DNA of 35,411 bases from Methylotenera sp. (GCF_029945705.1 NZ_JAQSDC010000016.1:1-35411); one strand, 5' to 3'. Numbered from the stretch's first letter, positions 23,860 through 32,587 are shown. Notes: a model not told the origin generated them from the sequence alone. Numbers and translations are program-made.

Positions 23860-24630
23860 ATGCAGCAAAATAATATCAAGCCTGACATTTACCAGTTACT
23901 GCCACATAAAGTGACGGCCAAGTCTGTTGATTATGCTGCAAGCTCTACACCTAGGCATAGCCACCCAAGAGCGCAACTTATTTACGCGGCTAGTGGCGTG
24001 ATGCGCATCGAAACAGATGAGGGTTGCTGGGTCGTTCCTCCGCTAAGAGGTGTTTGGATTCCACCTGAAATGATGCATACCGTGCATATGTTGGGCAGCG
24101 TTGAAATGAGAACGCTCTATATTCGACCTGATATTGCCGCTAACTTTCAGTCTAATTGTTGTTTGATTGAAGTGTCGGCATTACTCCGCCAGTTAATCTT
24201 ATCTTTAACACAAGAGGCCGTTGATTACGAAGAAGAGGGGCGTGCTGGGTTAATTGCGCAATTAGCACTGATGGAGATTAAATATTTAAAAACGCCCGCA
24301 TTGCATTTACCTTTACCTAGCAATGTGAAGTTAATGCAAATCTGTCAGCAAATGATTGAACAACCCAGTGACCAAACGACGATTGAAATATGGGCTGATC
24401 AACTAGCTATGAGCTCAAGAACATTAGCGCGTAAATTTGAGAAAGAAACAGGACTTAGTTTTAGGCAGTGGCGACAACAAGCCAAGCTTATTGAGGCACT
24501 TGAAAGATTAGCGGCAAATCAACCTATCAGTCAGGTGGCACAAGAGTTAGGGTACTTAAGTTCTAGCGCATTTACGGCGATGTTTAAGCGTGTGCTAGGC
24601 GTAGAGCCTAGTCGGTATTTTGAATCGTAA
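23860..24630 (+). CDS. AraC-family regulator, NimR-like
   Basis: A 256-residue regulator with an N-terminal cupin sensor domain (STPRHSHPRAQLIYAASGVM, then WVVPPLRGVWIPPEMMHTVH, residues about 20-95) and a C-terminal AraC double helix-turn-helix. The DNA-binding domain starts with WADQLAMSSRTLARKFEKET and ends with ISQVAQELGYLSSSAFTAMF and KRVLGVEPSRYF. The overall pattern is like E. coli NimR, which controls the divergent MFS exporter gene nimT; here too the divergent neighbour is an MFS exporter. AAGG lies very close to the ATG, so the ribosome site is unusual. The likely target is the MFS gene. The inducer is unknown. Confidence 0.88.
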   Translation: MQQNNIKPDIYQLLPHKVTAKSVDYAASSTPRHSHPRAQLIYAASGVMRIETDEGCWVVPPLRGVWIPPEMMHTVHMLGSVEMRTLYIRPDIAANFQSNCCLIEVSALLRQLILSLTQEAVDYEEEGRAGLIAQLALMEIKYLKTPALHLPLPSNVKLMQICQQMIEQPSDQTTIEIWADQLAMSSRTLARKFEKETGLSFRQWRQQAKLIEALERLAANQPISQVAQELGYLSSSAFTAMFKRVLGVEPSRYFES

Positions 24631-24676
24631 GCTTGATGGGGCTTGCAGCTTATAGCGCGATGCAAATGAATACTTA

Positions 24677-24708
24677 GGTATGGAGTGAGTGCCAACTAAC
24701 TCCATACC
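24677..24708. terminator. Hairpin between convergent araC-type gene and rdgC
   Basis: A perfect 10-bp stem (GGTATGGAGT, 24677-24686, with ACTCCATACC, 24699-24708) and a 12-base loop lie between the two convergent genes. There is no run of U on either side, so it would be a weak or atypical bidirectional terminator. Confidence 0.4.
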
Positions 24709-24730
24709 AAGTAAACATCGGAGTGGCAAT

Positions 24731-25618
24731 CTAAACGTCGCCACCTAATGCATCCACCACTGAAGGAATGAGCTTTTTCAACTCACCTGTCATGATGGCA
24801 AAATCAGTATCGAAGCTATCATCCTCGCTGTTTACGTCAGCTTGGTCTTTAATCAAATCTAAGGGCACAATGCGTTTCAGTTGTAGATTCTCATGCATGA
24901 CGAATGAAATCTTGTCATTCCAGGTCATCGCCATTTTAGTGACTTCTTTGCCAGCTTTTAAGTGTTTGCTAATTTCATCGAGCTCTAGCGCGTGTTTGAC
25001 ATAACGCACGGTGGATCCACTCTCACCTTTCTCACGTAATTCGCAGTCTTGATCAACCGTAAATGATGCTGGGGCCTCCTTAGCGCCTAACCATGTGGTC
25101 ATGGCGACTGACGGTGATAACTTGGTTTTAATGAGAGAAACTGAAAAACCTTCTAGTGTTTTAACCAGCTGTGTGACCATTTCATCCGCTTTGGCTAAAT
25201 TAGCCGCATCAATGACCATCCAACCATCTACGGGATCTATCCAGGCATAAACTTTACTGCGAATGGCAAAGGCGCGAGGTAGCAATTCATCCACCATGGC
25301 CTCCTTAATTTCTTTCATTTCTTTGCGGCCAGGTTTGTAGCCTTGCTGCTCTTCAATTTCTGCAGCACGTAGTTTAGTAAATTGATTGATTACAGTTGCT
25401 GGAAGTAATTTCTTCTCGATACCAAGACTAACGAGAAGTTGAGAACCAAGTTGATGCACAAGCGGTTCACCCTCCACTTTGGGAGAGACCCAACCTACTC
25501 TTTGCATATCCAAACCACTGCAAGATTGCAATGCGCGCTTAGCAAGCTTTTCTGCAAGGGATGCTGGCGTTTCTTCCCATTTAGTGAGACGGTATAGCGT
25601 GAGATTCTTGAACCACAT
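24731..25618 (-). CDS. rdgC: Recombination-associated protein RdgC
   Basis: A 295-residue RdgC, a ring-shaped DNA-binding protein that limits RecA loading and is found with the nucleoid. The start is placed at MWFKNLTLYRL because this matches the start of family members (E. coli begins MLWFKNLMVYRL). An ATG eleven codons upstream (25651) has a nearer AAGG and cannot be excluded. WVSPKVEGEPLVHQLGSQLL, LLPRAFAIRSKVYAWIDPVD and the C-terminal DTDFAIMTGELKKLIPSVV are clear RdgC signatures. It converges on the AraC-type gene. The strong match over the full length makes the call secure. Confidence 0.93.
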   Translation of the reverse strand: MWFKNLTLYRLTKWEETPASLAEKLAKRALQSCSGLDMQRVGWVSPKVEGEPLVHQLGSQLLVSLGIEKKLLPATVINQFTKLRAAEIEEQQGYKPGRKEMKEIKEAMVDELLPRAFAIRSKVYAWIDPVDGWMVIDAANLAKADEMVTQLVKTLEGFSVSLIKTKLSPSVAMTTWLGAKEAPASFTVDQDCELREKGESGSTVRYVKHALELDEISKHLKAGKEVTKMAMTWNDKISFVMHENLQLKRIVPLDLIKDQADVNSEDDSFDTDFAIMTGELKKLIPSVVDALGGDV

Positions 25619-25734
25619 AGATTGAAATGCCTTGAATGGAAAGCGCGGCATTTTACCTTAAAACATTTGGTACTACAGCAAAATGTAGTTGGTGAAGATT
25701 AATCAGCTGCTCAAAGCTTCTGCTACGTTATTCT

Positions 25735-25915
25735 TATAAATATGTTAAACAAGCAACCGATGTTGCTAAGCAAGCGGCAGTAGTCGCTACGATAATGTTG
25801 AGTTGCCCATGGCTTATCTGCTAACCCAGATGAAGAATTGAAAATGCTTTACGATAACGCGTTTGCAAAAGTCGACACTACAATAAGTAGCATTGTTAAT
25901 GCCTCAGCATCCTAG
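25735..25915 (+). pseudogene. Decayed phasin-like gene remnant
   Basis: In the 369 bases between rdgC and the flavin oxidoreductase, one frame from about 25735 reads YKYVKQATDVAKQAAVVAT, a typical phasin helix. A one-base change of frame at about 25791 continues it as DNVELPMAYLLTQM. Another frame from 25820 reads ANPDEELKMLYDNAFAKVD and runs to a TAG at 25913. All three pieces resemble phasins (polyhydroxyalkanoate granule proteins) but no single frame is open. At least two frameshifts are needed, so this is a remnant. The rest of the gap shows nothing else. Recognition is by eye only. Confidence 0.4.
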
Positions 25916-25987
25916 AAAAGCTCTCAGATAATGTCAATAAAACTAGTCATTATCTGAGTATGGTCTTAAAAAATGGATGTCAATCGA

Positions 25988-27094
25988 CTAGTCTTCTACT
26001 AAGCTTTTATATCTAGACAACCAATGCGCATAAGGCGGCGGTAGTACCCAGGCTGGATCCTTTTTATCTAAAGCCTTTGCCGCATGATATGGCCAATTTG
26101 GATTCTCTAGGTGAGCTCGACCTATCATCGCTAAATCCAACTGTTCGTTACGTATCGCCTGATCGGCAATTTTTGGTGCACCAAATCCCCACGCAGATGA
26201 CACAGGTATTTGAACCTCGTTGCGTACTCTCTGCGCTATAGGCGCCATAAATGCAGGCCCCCATGGAATATTCGTATCTGGTATGGTGAATCCAACGCTG
26301 ACACTTAGCATGTCCAGCCCAAGCTGGCGCCATTCTTTAACCAATTGAATGGATTCGCTCATGGTTTCTTCATCTTTACCATCGAATTCCAGCACACCGA
26401 ATCGCGCTGTTAATGGTAGGTTCTCTGGCCAAACATTCCTAACTGCCGCAATCGTCTCAAGTGTGAATCGTGATCTATTCTGATAGCTACCACCATATTC
26501 ATCCGTGCGCAGATTAGAGTGAGGCGAAGTAAAGCTCTGAGCCAAATATCCATGCGCAAAATGCATCTCTAGCCATTCAAATCCAGCCTGCTTGGCACGG
26601 AGCGCAGCGGCAACAAAATCTCCTTGCACTCTTTTGATGTCATCAATGGTCATTTCGCTCGGCACACGAGGGAGGTCACCGCCAAATGCGATGGCTGATG
26701 GCGCTATTGGTTGCCATGCCCGTGAGTCGCCAGCGGCGATATGGTCGTCGCCTTCCCATGGCACGTTAGCACTTGCCTTACGTCCAGCATGCGCTATTTG
26801 GATGCCAGGTATAGCTCCGGCCGCTTTTATTGCCGCTGCGATTTCACGCAGTTGTTCTACTTGAGCATCGTTCCATATTCCCAAGCAGTTTGGGGTGATA
26901 CGCCCCTCTGGTGATACCGCGGTTGCCTCCACAATGACCAGACCGCTTCCACCACGGGCTAGACTTGCATAATGCACTTTGTGCCAATCATTCACCAGGC
27001 CATCTTCAGCCATGTATTGACACATAGGTGGAATCGCAATGCGATTTTTTAACGTTACATCTTTTAATTGAAAGGAAGAAAATAAATCTGCCAT
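25988..27094 (-). CDS. Old Yellow Enzyme family NADH:flavin oxidoreductase (YqjM/NamA type)
   Basis: A 368-residue FMN enzyme that reduces activated C=C bonds (enals, enones, maleimides) or nitro compounds with NAD(P)H. C25 and Y27 in IAIPPMCQYMAEDGLVNDWH are the marks of the YqjM (thermophilic-like) class. The FMN and substrate residues lie in PGIQIAHAGRKAS and MHFAHGYLAQSFTSPHSN, followed by LRTDEYGGSYQNRSRF, and the C-terminal phosphate-binding part includes AMIGRAHLENPNWPYHAA. GAGG lies six bases before the ATG. It is divergent from an ArsR-type regulator across a 36-bp-plus-loop palindrome, so it is probably induced by an electrophile that acts on that regulator. The physiological substrate is unknown. 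Confidence 0.93.
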   Translation of the reverse strand: MADLFSSFQLKDVTLKNRIAIPPMCQYMAEDGLVNDWHKVHYASLARGGSGLVIVEATAVSPEGRITPNCLGIWNDAQVEQLREIAAAIKAAGAIPGIQIAHAGRKASANVPWEGDDHIAAGDSRAWQPIAPSAIAFGGDLPRVPSEMTIDDIKRVQGDFVAAALRAKQAGFEWLEMHFAHGYLAQSFTSPHSNLRTDEYGGSYQNRSRFTLETIAAVRNVWPENLPLTARFGVLEFDGKDEETMSESIQLVKEWRQLGLDMLSVSVGFTIPDTNIPWGPAFMAPIAQRVRNEVQIPVSSAWGFGAPKIADQAIRNEQLDLAMIGRAHLENPNWPYHAAKALDKKDPAWVLPPPYAHWLSRYKSLVED

Positions 27095-27145
27095 GGTGAT
27101 CCTCTTGATTGATAATTAGGTAATGGCTAGAAAATTAAGCCAAAT

Positions 27146-27187
27146 TATTATTCCAATGTTCGAATATAATCGAACATTGGAATAATA
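27146..27187. promoter_or_regulatory. 18-bp perfect inverted repeat, operator for the ArsR-type regulator
   Basis: Arms 27146-27163 and 27170-27187 are perfect reverse complements around the loop ATATAA (core TTCCAATGTTCGA). They occupy the 118-base gap between the divergent flavin oxidoreductase and ArsR-type genes. Such a long perfect dyad is expected for a dimeric winged-helix regulator. Being centred between the two starts, it could repress both genes. It is far beyond chance for a short gap. Confidence 0.8.
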
Positions 27188-27212
27188 TCAAGAGATGTGA
27201 TAAATTTTGTGT

Positions 27213-27521
27213 ATGAGACAGATTAAACACCCCACCATCGAGCAAGTAGAGTTGATTGATATTCTATATGCGCTAGCAGACCCTACCCGCATGGAAATTG
27301 TTGTTCGCCTCGCCAAGGCAGGCAGAAAATTGACCTGTGGGGAGCTTGACCTGAATCGACCAAAATCAAGTATGTCACATCACTTCAAAATATTACGTAG
27401 CGCGGGTCTTGTTGAAACGGTGGTTGACGGCACTGAGCACATGAACGCACTAAGGCTCGAAGAGATTGAGCAAAAGTATCCAGGGGTTCTTGAGTCTGTA
27501 CTTAAAGCAACACAGCCATAG
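27213..27521 (+). CDS. ArsR/SmtB-type winged-helix repressor
   Basis: A 102-residue regulator. The ATG at 27213 is chosen; a TTG two codons earlier also exists. YALADPTRMEIVVRLAKAGR and CGELDLNRPKSSMSHHFKIL are the winged helix-turn-helix of the ArsR family, followed by the wing (SAGLVETVVDGTEHMNALRL). It lacks the ELCVCDL metal-site cysteines of ArsR; the only cysteine is C42, at the start of the helix before the recognition helix, where a redox- or electrophile-sensing thiol would be plausible. The divergent flavin oxidoreductase and the palindrome between them point to regulation of that gene. No good ribosome site is seen. Confidence 0.88.
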   Translation: MRQIKHPTIEQVELIDILYALADPTRMEIVVRLAKAGRKLTCGELDLNRPKSSMSHHFKILRSAGLVETVVDGTEHMNALRLEEIEQKYPGVLESVLKATQP

Positions 27522-27567
27522 TTGTTAGCTTAAATCATTAACAATAGCTTTCGTAGCTTCTGATTTC

Positions 27568-28143
27568 TTATCGACAAAAACAATCTGAAGCGTGGTCATT
27601 TACAATTCCTACTGCCTGCATCCAAGCATAGACAATGGTTGGGCCGACGAATTTAAATTCTCGACGCTTCAACTCTTTCGATATTGCTTCAGAAAGAGGC
27701 GTCATGACAGGAGTGCTTGAACCACTGCCATTGAGCACTTTTTCTTCAGTAAAAGACCAACAGAAGTCACTAAAATTTTCATTACGCGCCATCATTTCAC
27801 AATAAATCTTGGCACCTGCAATAGTTGCTTCAATTTTGGCGCGTGCGCGAATGATTCCCTCATTATTCATGAGTCGATTGATGTCGTCTTCATTGAAATT
27901 TGCTACTTTCACAGGATCAAACTCTGCAAAAGCCTGACGGAATGCCTCGCGTTTACGCAGCACGGTAATCCAAGACAAACCCGCCTGAAAGCCTTCTAAC
28001 ATCAGCATTTCCCAAAGCATACGAGAGTCTCTTTGCGGGACTCCCCACTCACTATCGTGATATGCCTGCATAAGCTCACTACCTTCAGCCCAAGCACAAC
28101 GTTTTTGGTGCTTAGTATCAGCAGAGTTTGGATGTTGGTTCAC
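27568..28143 (-). CDS. tag: DNA-3-methyladenine glycosylase I
   Basis: A 191-residue base-excision repair enzyme that removes 3-methyladenine from alkylated DNA. Zinc ligands C16 and H29 (KRCAWAEG, AYHDSEWGVP) and H184 and C188 (NDHASDCFC) are all present, as is the catalytic-pocket E50 in LEGFQAGLSWITVL, corresponding to E38 of E. coli Tag. The N terminus is about twelve residues longer than in E. coli. The start is a GTG with AGG about eight bases upstream. It is convergent with the ArsR-type gene (46-base gap, no clear terminator). Function is confidently inferred. Confidence 0.93.
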   Translation of the reverse strand: MNQHPNSADTKHQKRCAWAEGSELMQAYHDSEWGVPQRDSRMLWEMLMLEGFQAGLSWITVLRKREAFRQAFAEFDPVKVANFNEDDINRLMNNEGIIRARAKIEATIAGAKIYCEMMARNENFSDFCWSFTEEKVLNGSGSSTPVMTPLSEAISKELKRREFKFVGPTIVYAWMQAVGIVNDHASDCFCR

Positions 28144-28354
28144 TTTTTAACCTGCTAAAATTGATAATAATGCGGCATAGTTTTCCTTCGGAATTTCACA
28201 CCAGCCATTTATAGCAAGTCATTAATTTAGCTATAAATCATGGAATTGGTTGCTAAAACTATTACTTATGTCGCTATGGAATTGATATAAAATTGCAGTA
28301 AACTGAGATCATAACAGGCAAAAAGTTGTTTGGCAGTGACTACGGGCTTTATTG

Positions 28355-30823
28355 ATGAATCTACAAATAAAAGATGACACTAACATTGCCCAAGGTCTAA
28401 CCTGGCGTTATGTCTTTGCTTTGACTTTAATCGCTGCGCTATCAACCTCTGCATGGTTTAGTCTTGAGCTGATTATCGCTAAGCAAAAAAGTACTGCTGC
28501 AATAGTCAATATAAGCGGACGACAGCGCATGTTAAGCCAGCGTACGGCGCTGCTTTCGAATTTACTAGTTCATGCACAAACAAATCAACGTCCAAAAATT
28601 CAGCGTAAGTTAAAGGAGAGTATTGAGCTGATGGCCCAATCTCACTATGCGTTGATACATGGTGACAAACTGTTAGGCCTACCCGCTAGTATGTCTACAA
28701 CTGTCAATGCAATGTACTTCAAAGGTGAGAATCCACTGAATACTCAAGTTGAAAATTATATTAAAAGCGTTGATGAGTTACTTGCAGCCGACAGTGATAA
28801 TTTGACGGCTGACAACCCTACTGTACTGCTCATCACGAACACAGCATTGACTAGATTAAGTTCATCCCTAGACAAGATGGTGCATCAGTATCAACTCGAA
28901 GGCGAGGCATCCATAGTCAGCTTGGAGAAAATAGAAACGCTGTTATGGACGCTGACTTTAATATTACTAGCACTTGAAGCGGCGCTGATTTTCTATCCAT
29001 TTACAAAGTTTACAAAACTAGCCGTTGAAAAGCTGCATCAAATAACGCGTGAATTAAAATTTCATGAAGAGTATCTTGAAACCATTATTGAGCAACGAAC
29101 AGTAGAGCTTAGCATTGCTGCTACTGCATTCGAATCCCATGAAGGTATATTAGTGACGGATGCTAATAATGTCATTCTTCGTGCAAATCAAGCATTTCTA
29201 AAAATCTCTGGCTATAGTGAAGAAGAAGTCATCGGTCAGTCACCAAGATTGTTTCGTTCTGGAAAGCATGAAGTTACTTTCTTCGATGCTTTGTGGAAAA
29301 GTATAAACGATACAGGCATGTGGGAAGGCGAAATATGGAACAAGCGCAAAAATGGTGAAGCGTATCCAGTACATGTAACGATTACGGCAGTTAAAGCAAA
29401 CAATGGCACAGTCACTAACTACGTATCGACCCTTACTGACATTACTGTGAGTAAAGCCGCCAGTGATGAAATTCAGAGACTTGCATTTTATGACCCACTA
29501 ACTCAGCTACCTAACCGTCGGCTATTAGTTGATCGACTTAATCAGGCGCTAGCTAACAGTGCACGTAGTGGTCAGAGAGGCGCGTTACTGTTTCTTGATC
29601 TTGATCATTTCAAAACATTGAACGACACGCTAGGTCATGATATTGGTGATTTATTATTACAACAAGTGGCAACGAGACTGATGACTTGCGTGCGAGAAGG
29701 TGACACGGTAGCTCGCATAGGGGGTGATGAATTTGTCGTGTTTATAGAGAACTTGAGTGATCAACCATTTGACGCTGCTGCTCAAGCTGAGCTGGTAGGC
29801 GAAAAAATATTGAGTGAAATTAATCTACCGTATCTGCTTTCTTCACACCGATATTTCAATTCCTCCAGCATCGGAATCACGCTATTTAATGGCGGTGAAT
29901 TAGAGCTTGAAGAGCTACTCAAGCAAGCTGATATTGCTATGTATCAAGCTAAAAAAGCGGGTAGAAATACATTGCGTTTCTTCGATCCCAATATGCAAGA
30001 GGTGATCAATGCACGTGTCGAATTAGAGCGGGATTTACGTCAAGCCATTGAGAATAAGGAGTTTCAACTCTATTATCAATTACAAGTTGATGGTGATGGT
30101 CGTTCATTGGGCGCAGAAGCCTTGATTCGTTGGAATCAACCTAAACGAGGCTTAGTGTTACCATTTAACTTCATACCACTTGCAGAAGAAACTGGATTTA
30201 TTCTACCCATTGGGCAATGGGTATTAGATGCAGCCTGCACCCAGCTCAAAGCTTGGGAACAGAGCCCATTTACAGATAATCTTACTTTGTCGATTAACGT
30301 CAGTGCTAAGCAGTTCAATCAGGCAGATTTTGTATCACAGGTACAAACTACAGTTCAAAATCATGCAATCAATCCAAACTTATTGAAACTTGAGCTTACT
30401 GAAAGTATGTTGTTAGATAATGTTGAACACATCATTATCACAATGGTCGCATTGCAGGCCATTGGAATACGTTTTGAGTTGGATGATTTTGGAGCTGGTT
30501 ACTCATCTCTTCAATACTTAAAGAAACTGCCATTACAACAGTTAAAGATTGATCAATCTTTCATACAAGACCTCACTGAGGATAGCAGTGACCAAGCGAT
30601 TGTTCGAACCATTATCGCGATGGCACGCGGACTCAATATAGATGTCATTGCGGAAGGTGTGGAAACAGATCATCAATTAGCATACCTAAGAAATTATGGG
30701 TGCAATCACTTTCAAGGTAATCTGTTTGGCATCCCAACGCCAATTAATGAGTTTGAGGCTTTCACTAAGAATAGCAGGCAGTTTCCAAGAAATCACTTCT
30801 TAAAGAGTTTAGCTGGTAGTTAG
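28355..30823 (+). CDS. PilJ_N-PAS-GGDEF-EAL cyclic-di-GMP signalling protein
   Basis: An 822-residue inner-membrane regulator of cyclic-di-GMP. A TM helix (about residues 18-38) is followed by a periplasmic four-helix sensor of the PilJ/NarX-like type (VNISGRQRMLSQRTALLSNL), a second TM (about 193-216), and a PAS domain (about 255-370, with EEEVIGQSPRLFRSGKHEV and WEGEIWNKRKNGEAYPV). The GGDEF domain has an intact motif at 456-460 (ARIGGDEFVVF) and an RxxD inhibitory site (REGD) five residues before it. The EAL domain starts at E588 (GAEALIRWN) and retains LDDFGAGYSSL and IAEGVETD; QGNLFG replaces the usual QGYLFG. Both cyclase and phosphodiesterase sites look intact. The ATG at 28355 is preferred over the overlapping TTG at 28352. 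Confidence 0.92.
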   Translation: MNLQIKDDTNIAQGLTWRYVFALTLIAALSTSAWFSLELIIAKQKSTAAIVNISGRQRMLSQRTALLSNLLVHAQTNQRPKIQRKLKESIELMAQSHYALIHGDKLLGLPASMSTTVNAMYFKGENPLNTQVENYIKSVDELLAADSDNLTADNPTVLLITNTALTRLSSSLDKMVHQYQLEGEASIVSLEKIETLLWTLTLILLALEAALIFYPFTKFTKLAVEKLHQITRELKFHEEYLETIIEQRTVELSIAATAFESHEGILVTDANNVILRANQAFLKISGYSEEEVIGQSPRLFRSGKHEVTFFDALWKSINDTGMWEGEIWNKRKNGEAYPVHVTITAVKANNGTVTNYVSTLTDITVSKAASDEIQRLAFYDPLTQLPNRRLLVDRLNQALANSARSGQRGALLFLDLDHFKTLNDTLGHDIGDLLLQQVATRLMTCVREGDTVARIGGDEFVVFIENLSDQPFDAAAQAELVGEKILSEINLPYLLSSHRYFNSSSIGITLFNGGELELEELLKQADIAMYQAKKAGRNTLRFFDPNMQEVINARVELERDLRQAIENKEFQLYYQLQVDGDGRSLGAEALIRWNQPKRGLVLPFNFIPLAEETGFILPIGQWVLDAACTQLKAWEQSPFTDNLTLSINVSAKQFNQADFVSQVQTTVQNHAINPNLLKLELTESMLLDNVEHIIITMVALQAIGIRFELDDFGAGYSSLQYLKKLPLQQLKIDQSFIQDLTEDSSDQAIVRTIIAMARGLNIDVIAEGVETDHQLAYLRNYGCNHFQGNLFGIPTPINEFEAFTKNSRQFPRNHFLKSLAGS

Positions 30824-30922
30824 TAAACTTAGCGAGCTTCCACGTTGGCTGCCACAGTAGATGCAATATGTTGTGGCTTAAACGATGTATTCTAATTTAA
30901 CTAATTATTACATTCATAATGC

Positions 30923-30950
30923 ATGACATTCGCTAAATTTTCAGTATAAT
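30923..30950 (+). promoter_or_regulatory. tRNA-Thr promoter
   Basis: ATGACA (30923-30928) and a perfect TATAAT (30945-30950), 16 bases apart, lie just upstream of the tRNA-Thr gene. The preceding stretch from 30824 shows no gene. Confidence 0.6.
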
Positions 30951-30966
30951 TCGCTTCCTAGAAAAC

Positions 30967-31042
30967 GCCGGATTAGCTCAGTTGGTAGAGCAGCGCACTT
31001 GTAATGCGAAGGTCGTCAGTTCGATTCCGACATCCGGCACCA
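30967..31042 (+). tRNA. tRNA-Thr (anticodon TGT)
   Basis: The complete cloverleaf is present: acceptor GCCGGAT paired with ATCCGGC, D-arm AGCTCAGTTGGTAGAGC, anticodon loop CTTGTAA flanked by a GCGCA/TGCGA-type stem, T-arm with GTTCGATTC, and an encoded CCA. The anticodon TGT reads ACA-type threonine codons. A predicted 62-residue reading frame starting inside it is spurious. Confidence 0.97.
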
Positions 31043-31244
31043 GTTTTATATCAAGAATTTCTCTATTGTAAGCAGCCAAGTCTAAATAAAGCTCACTTAA
31101 AAATTCATATAGCGCAACGGCATCCGCATAGTGCTTTCCATCTCCTTCAGTTTAAATGCTACGGTACTCTAATTAGTTTTAAATCGCTTTGACGTACTCG
31201 CTACATTGGTAAGTTTTTGAGTCATAGGTTAGCCATAGAGTTTG

Positions 31245-32117
31245 CTAGGCCATTAAGACTAATATGCTGCCTGCCATCATGACTGAGCAGGCGAGTAGCT
31301 TTCTGGTGATATGTTTTTCGTTAAAGACTTTGTAGCCAGCAAACACTTGCAAAACCATGCCTAACTGAAACAGTGCAAGTGCGTATGCCACCATCATGTT
31401 AGCGAGCAGAAGCAATGTAAAGTACTGCATGACAAACACCATCGCTCCGATGGCGATAATTGTGGGTAAGTGCTTATTGGATGCTTGTAGGTTACTTTTC
31501 ATGCCACCAGTTAAAAATAGTTGATTGCTTAACAGCACGAGTAAAAACCCCATGAGTGACCAGAACACCATGGTGGCTAGTGCGCCGCCGAGAATCACCG
31601 ATTTTTTAAGAAAAATAGTGCCGATGGCGAATAAGAGAATAGAAAGAAATCTTGCTTGAACGCCTTTGTCTTTTAACAGGCTTAAGATACGGTTAGTTTG
31701 CAAGTCGCCCGTGGATGGCGTTAAAAAATAGCTGCCAGCAATAATCACCAAAACGCCGATAAAACCTTGCAGGCTCGGTATTTCATTTAGAAAGACGATC
31801 GCTAACAGCATGGAAGCAACGACTTTGTAAGCGTTAAGTGGACCAAAGACGGAAAGCTCGGTTTTAGAGAGTGACATGACTAAAAACATCCACCCACCGA
31901 CATCAAATAATGATGCGAGAAAAGCATCAAGCCAAAAAGCATGACTTAATTGACTGATTTCAACCACTCCTAATAGCGGCGCGGCGAGTAAACTTAATAC
32001 AAAGTAAGTCGTGGCGACGATAAAGAACGGATGCAGGCCTTGATGCGATAGCTTTTTTTGATAAATGTTAGCGCCTAATGAAAATATTAAGCGCCCAAAA
32101 ATGTAAATGAATTCCAC
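31245..32117 (-). CDS. EamA/DMT-family transporter
   Basis: A 290-residue membrane protein with about ten hydrophobic segments in two EamA repeats. The end of the first repeat reads FGPLNAYKVVASMLLAIVFL with NEIPSLQGFIGVLVIIAGSY, and the second ends in KVFNEKHITRKLLACSVMMA, the usual conserved glutamate and short amphipathic turn. The start is a GTG without a clear Shine-Dalgarno sequence. No other likely start precedes the first membrane helix. The substrate is unknown. It stands alone, with a tRNA on each side. The 188 bases upstream contain a short palindrome and the tRNA-Pro promoter facing away. Confidence 0.85.
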   Translation of the reverse strand: MEFIYIFGRLIFSLGANIYQKKLSHQGLHPFFIVATTYFVLSLLAAPLLGVVEISQLSHAFWLDAFLASLFDVGGWMFLVMSLSKTELSVFGPLNAYKVVASMLLAIVFLNEIPSLQGFIGVLVIIAGSYFLTPSTGDLQTNRILSLLKDKGVQARFLSILLFAIGTIFLKKSVILGGALATMVFWSLMGFLLVLLSNQLFLTGGMKSNLQASNKHLPTIIAIGAMVFVMQYFTLLLLANMMVAYALALFQLGMVLQVFAGYKVFNEKHITRKLLACSVMMAGSILVLMA

Positions 32118-32146
32118 TGTAATGAATGTGTCTAGCGCTTTATATG

Positions 32147-32163
32147 AGGTTAAATTTTAACCT
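32147..32163. promoter_or_regulatory. Short palindrome upstream of the EamA gene
   Basis: AGGTTAAA and TTTAACCT are perfect complements around one base, about 30-46 bases before the EamA start on the minus strand. It could be an operator, but AT-rich sequence lowers its weight. Confidence 0.25.
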
Positions 32164-32267
32164 TAAATTGAGAAGAGACTTAGTTTTGATTGCTGTTTAA
32201 GTGCATTGATTGAAATGCTTGGTTCGTGGAGGGCTAATCATAATCTTCATTAATTAAACTCGCGGCC

Positions 32268-32296
32268 TTGACGGGGGCGACCGTTCTCAGTATAGT
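32268..32296 (+). promoter_or_regulatory. tRNA-Pro promoter
   Basis: TTGACG (32268-32273) and TATAGT (32291-32296) are separated by exactly 17 bases and followed by a GC-rich discriminator, the mark of stringently controlled stable-RNA promoters. The tRNA starts ten bases later. Confidence 0.75.
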
Positions 32297-32305
32297 GCCG
32301 GCCTT

Positions 32306-32382
32306 CGGCGTGTAGCGTAGCCTGGTAGCGCGCCTGCTTTGGGAGCAGGATGTCGGGAGTTCGAATCTCTCCACGCCGACCA
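32306..32382 (+). tRNA. tRNA-Pro (anticodon TGG)
   Basis: Acceptor CGGCGTG pairs with CACGCCG. The anticodon loop TTTGGGA, flanked by CCTGC/GCAGG, gives anticodon TGG. The T-loop reads GTTCGAATC, and CCA is encoded. It is followed by a strong terminator. Confidence 0.97.
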
Positions 32383-32425
32383 GATTTAAATAGATTTATC
32401 TAATTGGTGGCAAACCCCAATTAAC

Positions 32426-32451
32426 AAAAAAGGAGCTTCGGCTCCTTTTTT
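32426..32451 (+). terminator. Rho-independent terminator of tRNA-Pro
   Basis: GGAGC-TTCG-GCTCC stem and tetraloop flanked by A6 and T6, 44 bases after the tRNA. The A and T flanks let it work in both directions. Confidence 0.93.
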
Positions 32452-32587
32452 GTTTGTATCGCTATACCCTAGATAAACACGAAAGTTATGCACTAAAATA
32501 AATTGACGGGCTAGTGAATTAGGGCTAAATTTCACTGCGTAATTTTATTAAACAACTCCCTTCTTAACAAAGTTCAAGTCAATAATC

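Noticed and set aside
31004-31192. A 62-residue ORF overlapping tRNA-Thr
   Set aside because: It starts inside the tRNA, has no ribosome site and shows no domain; it is a chance reading frame.
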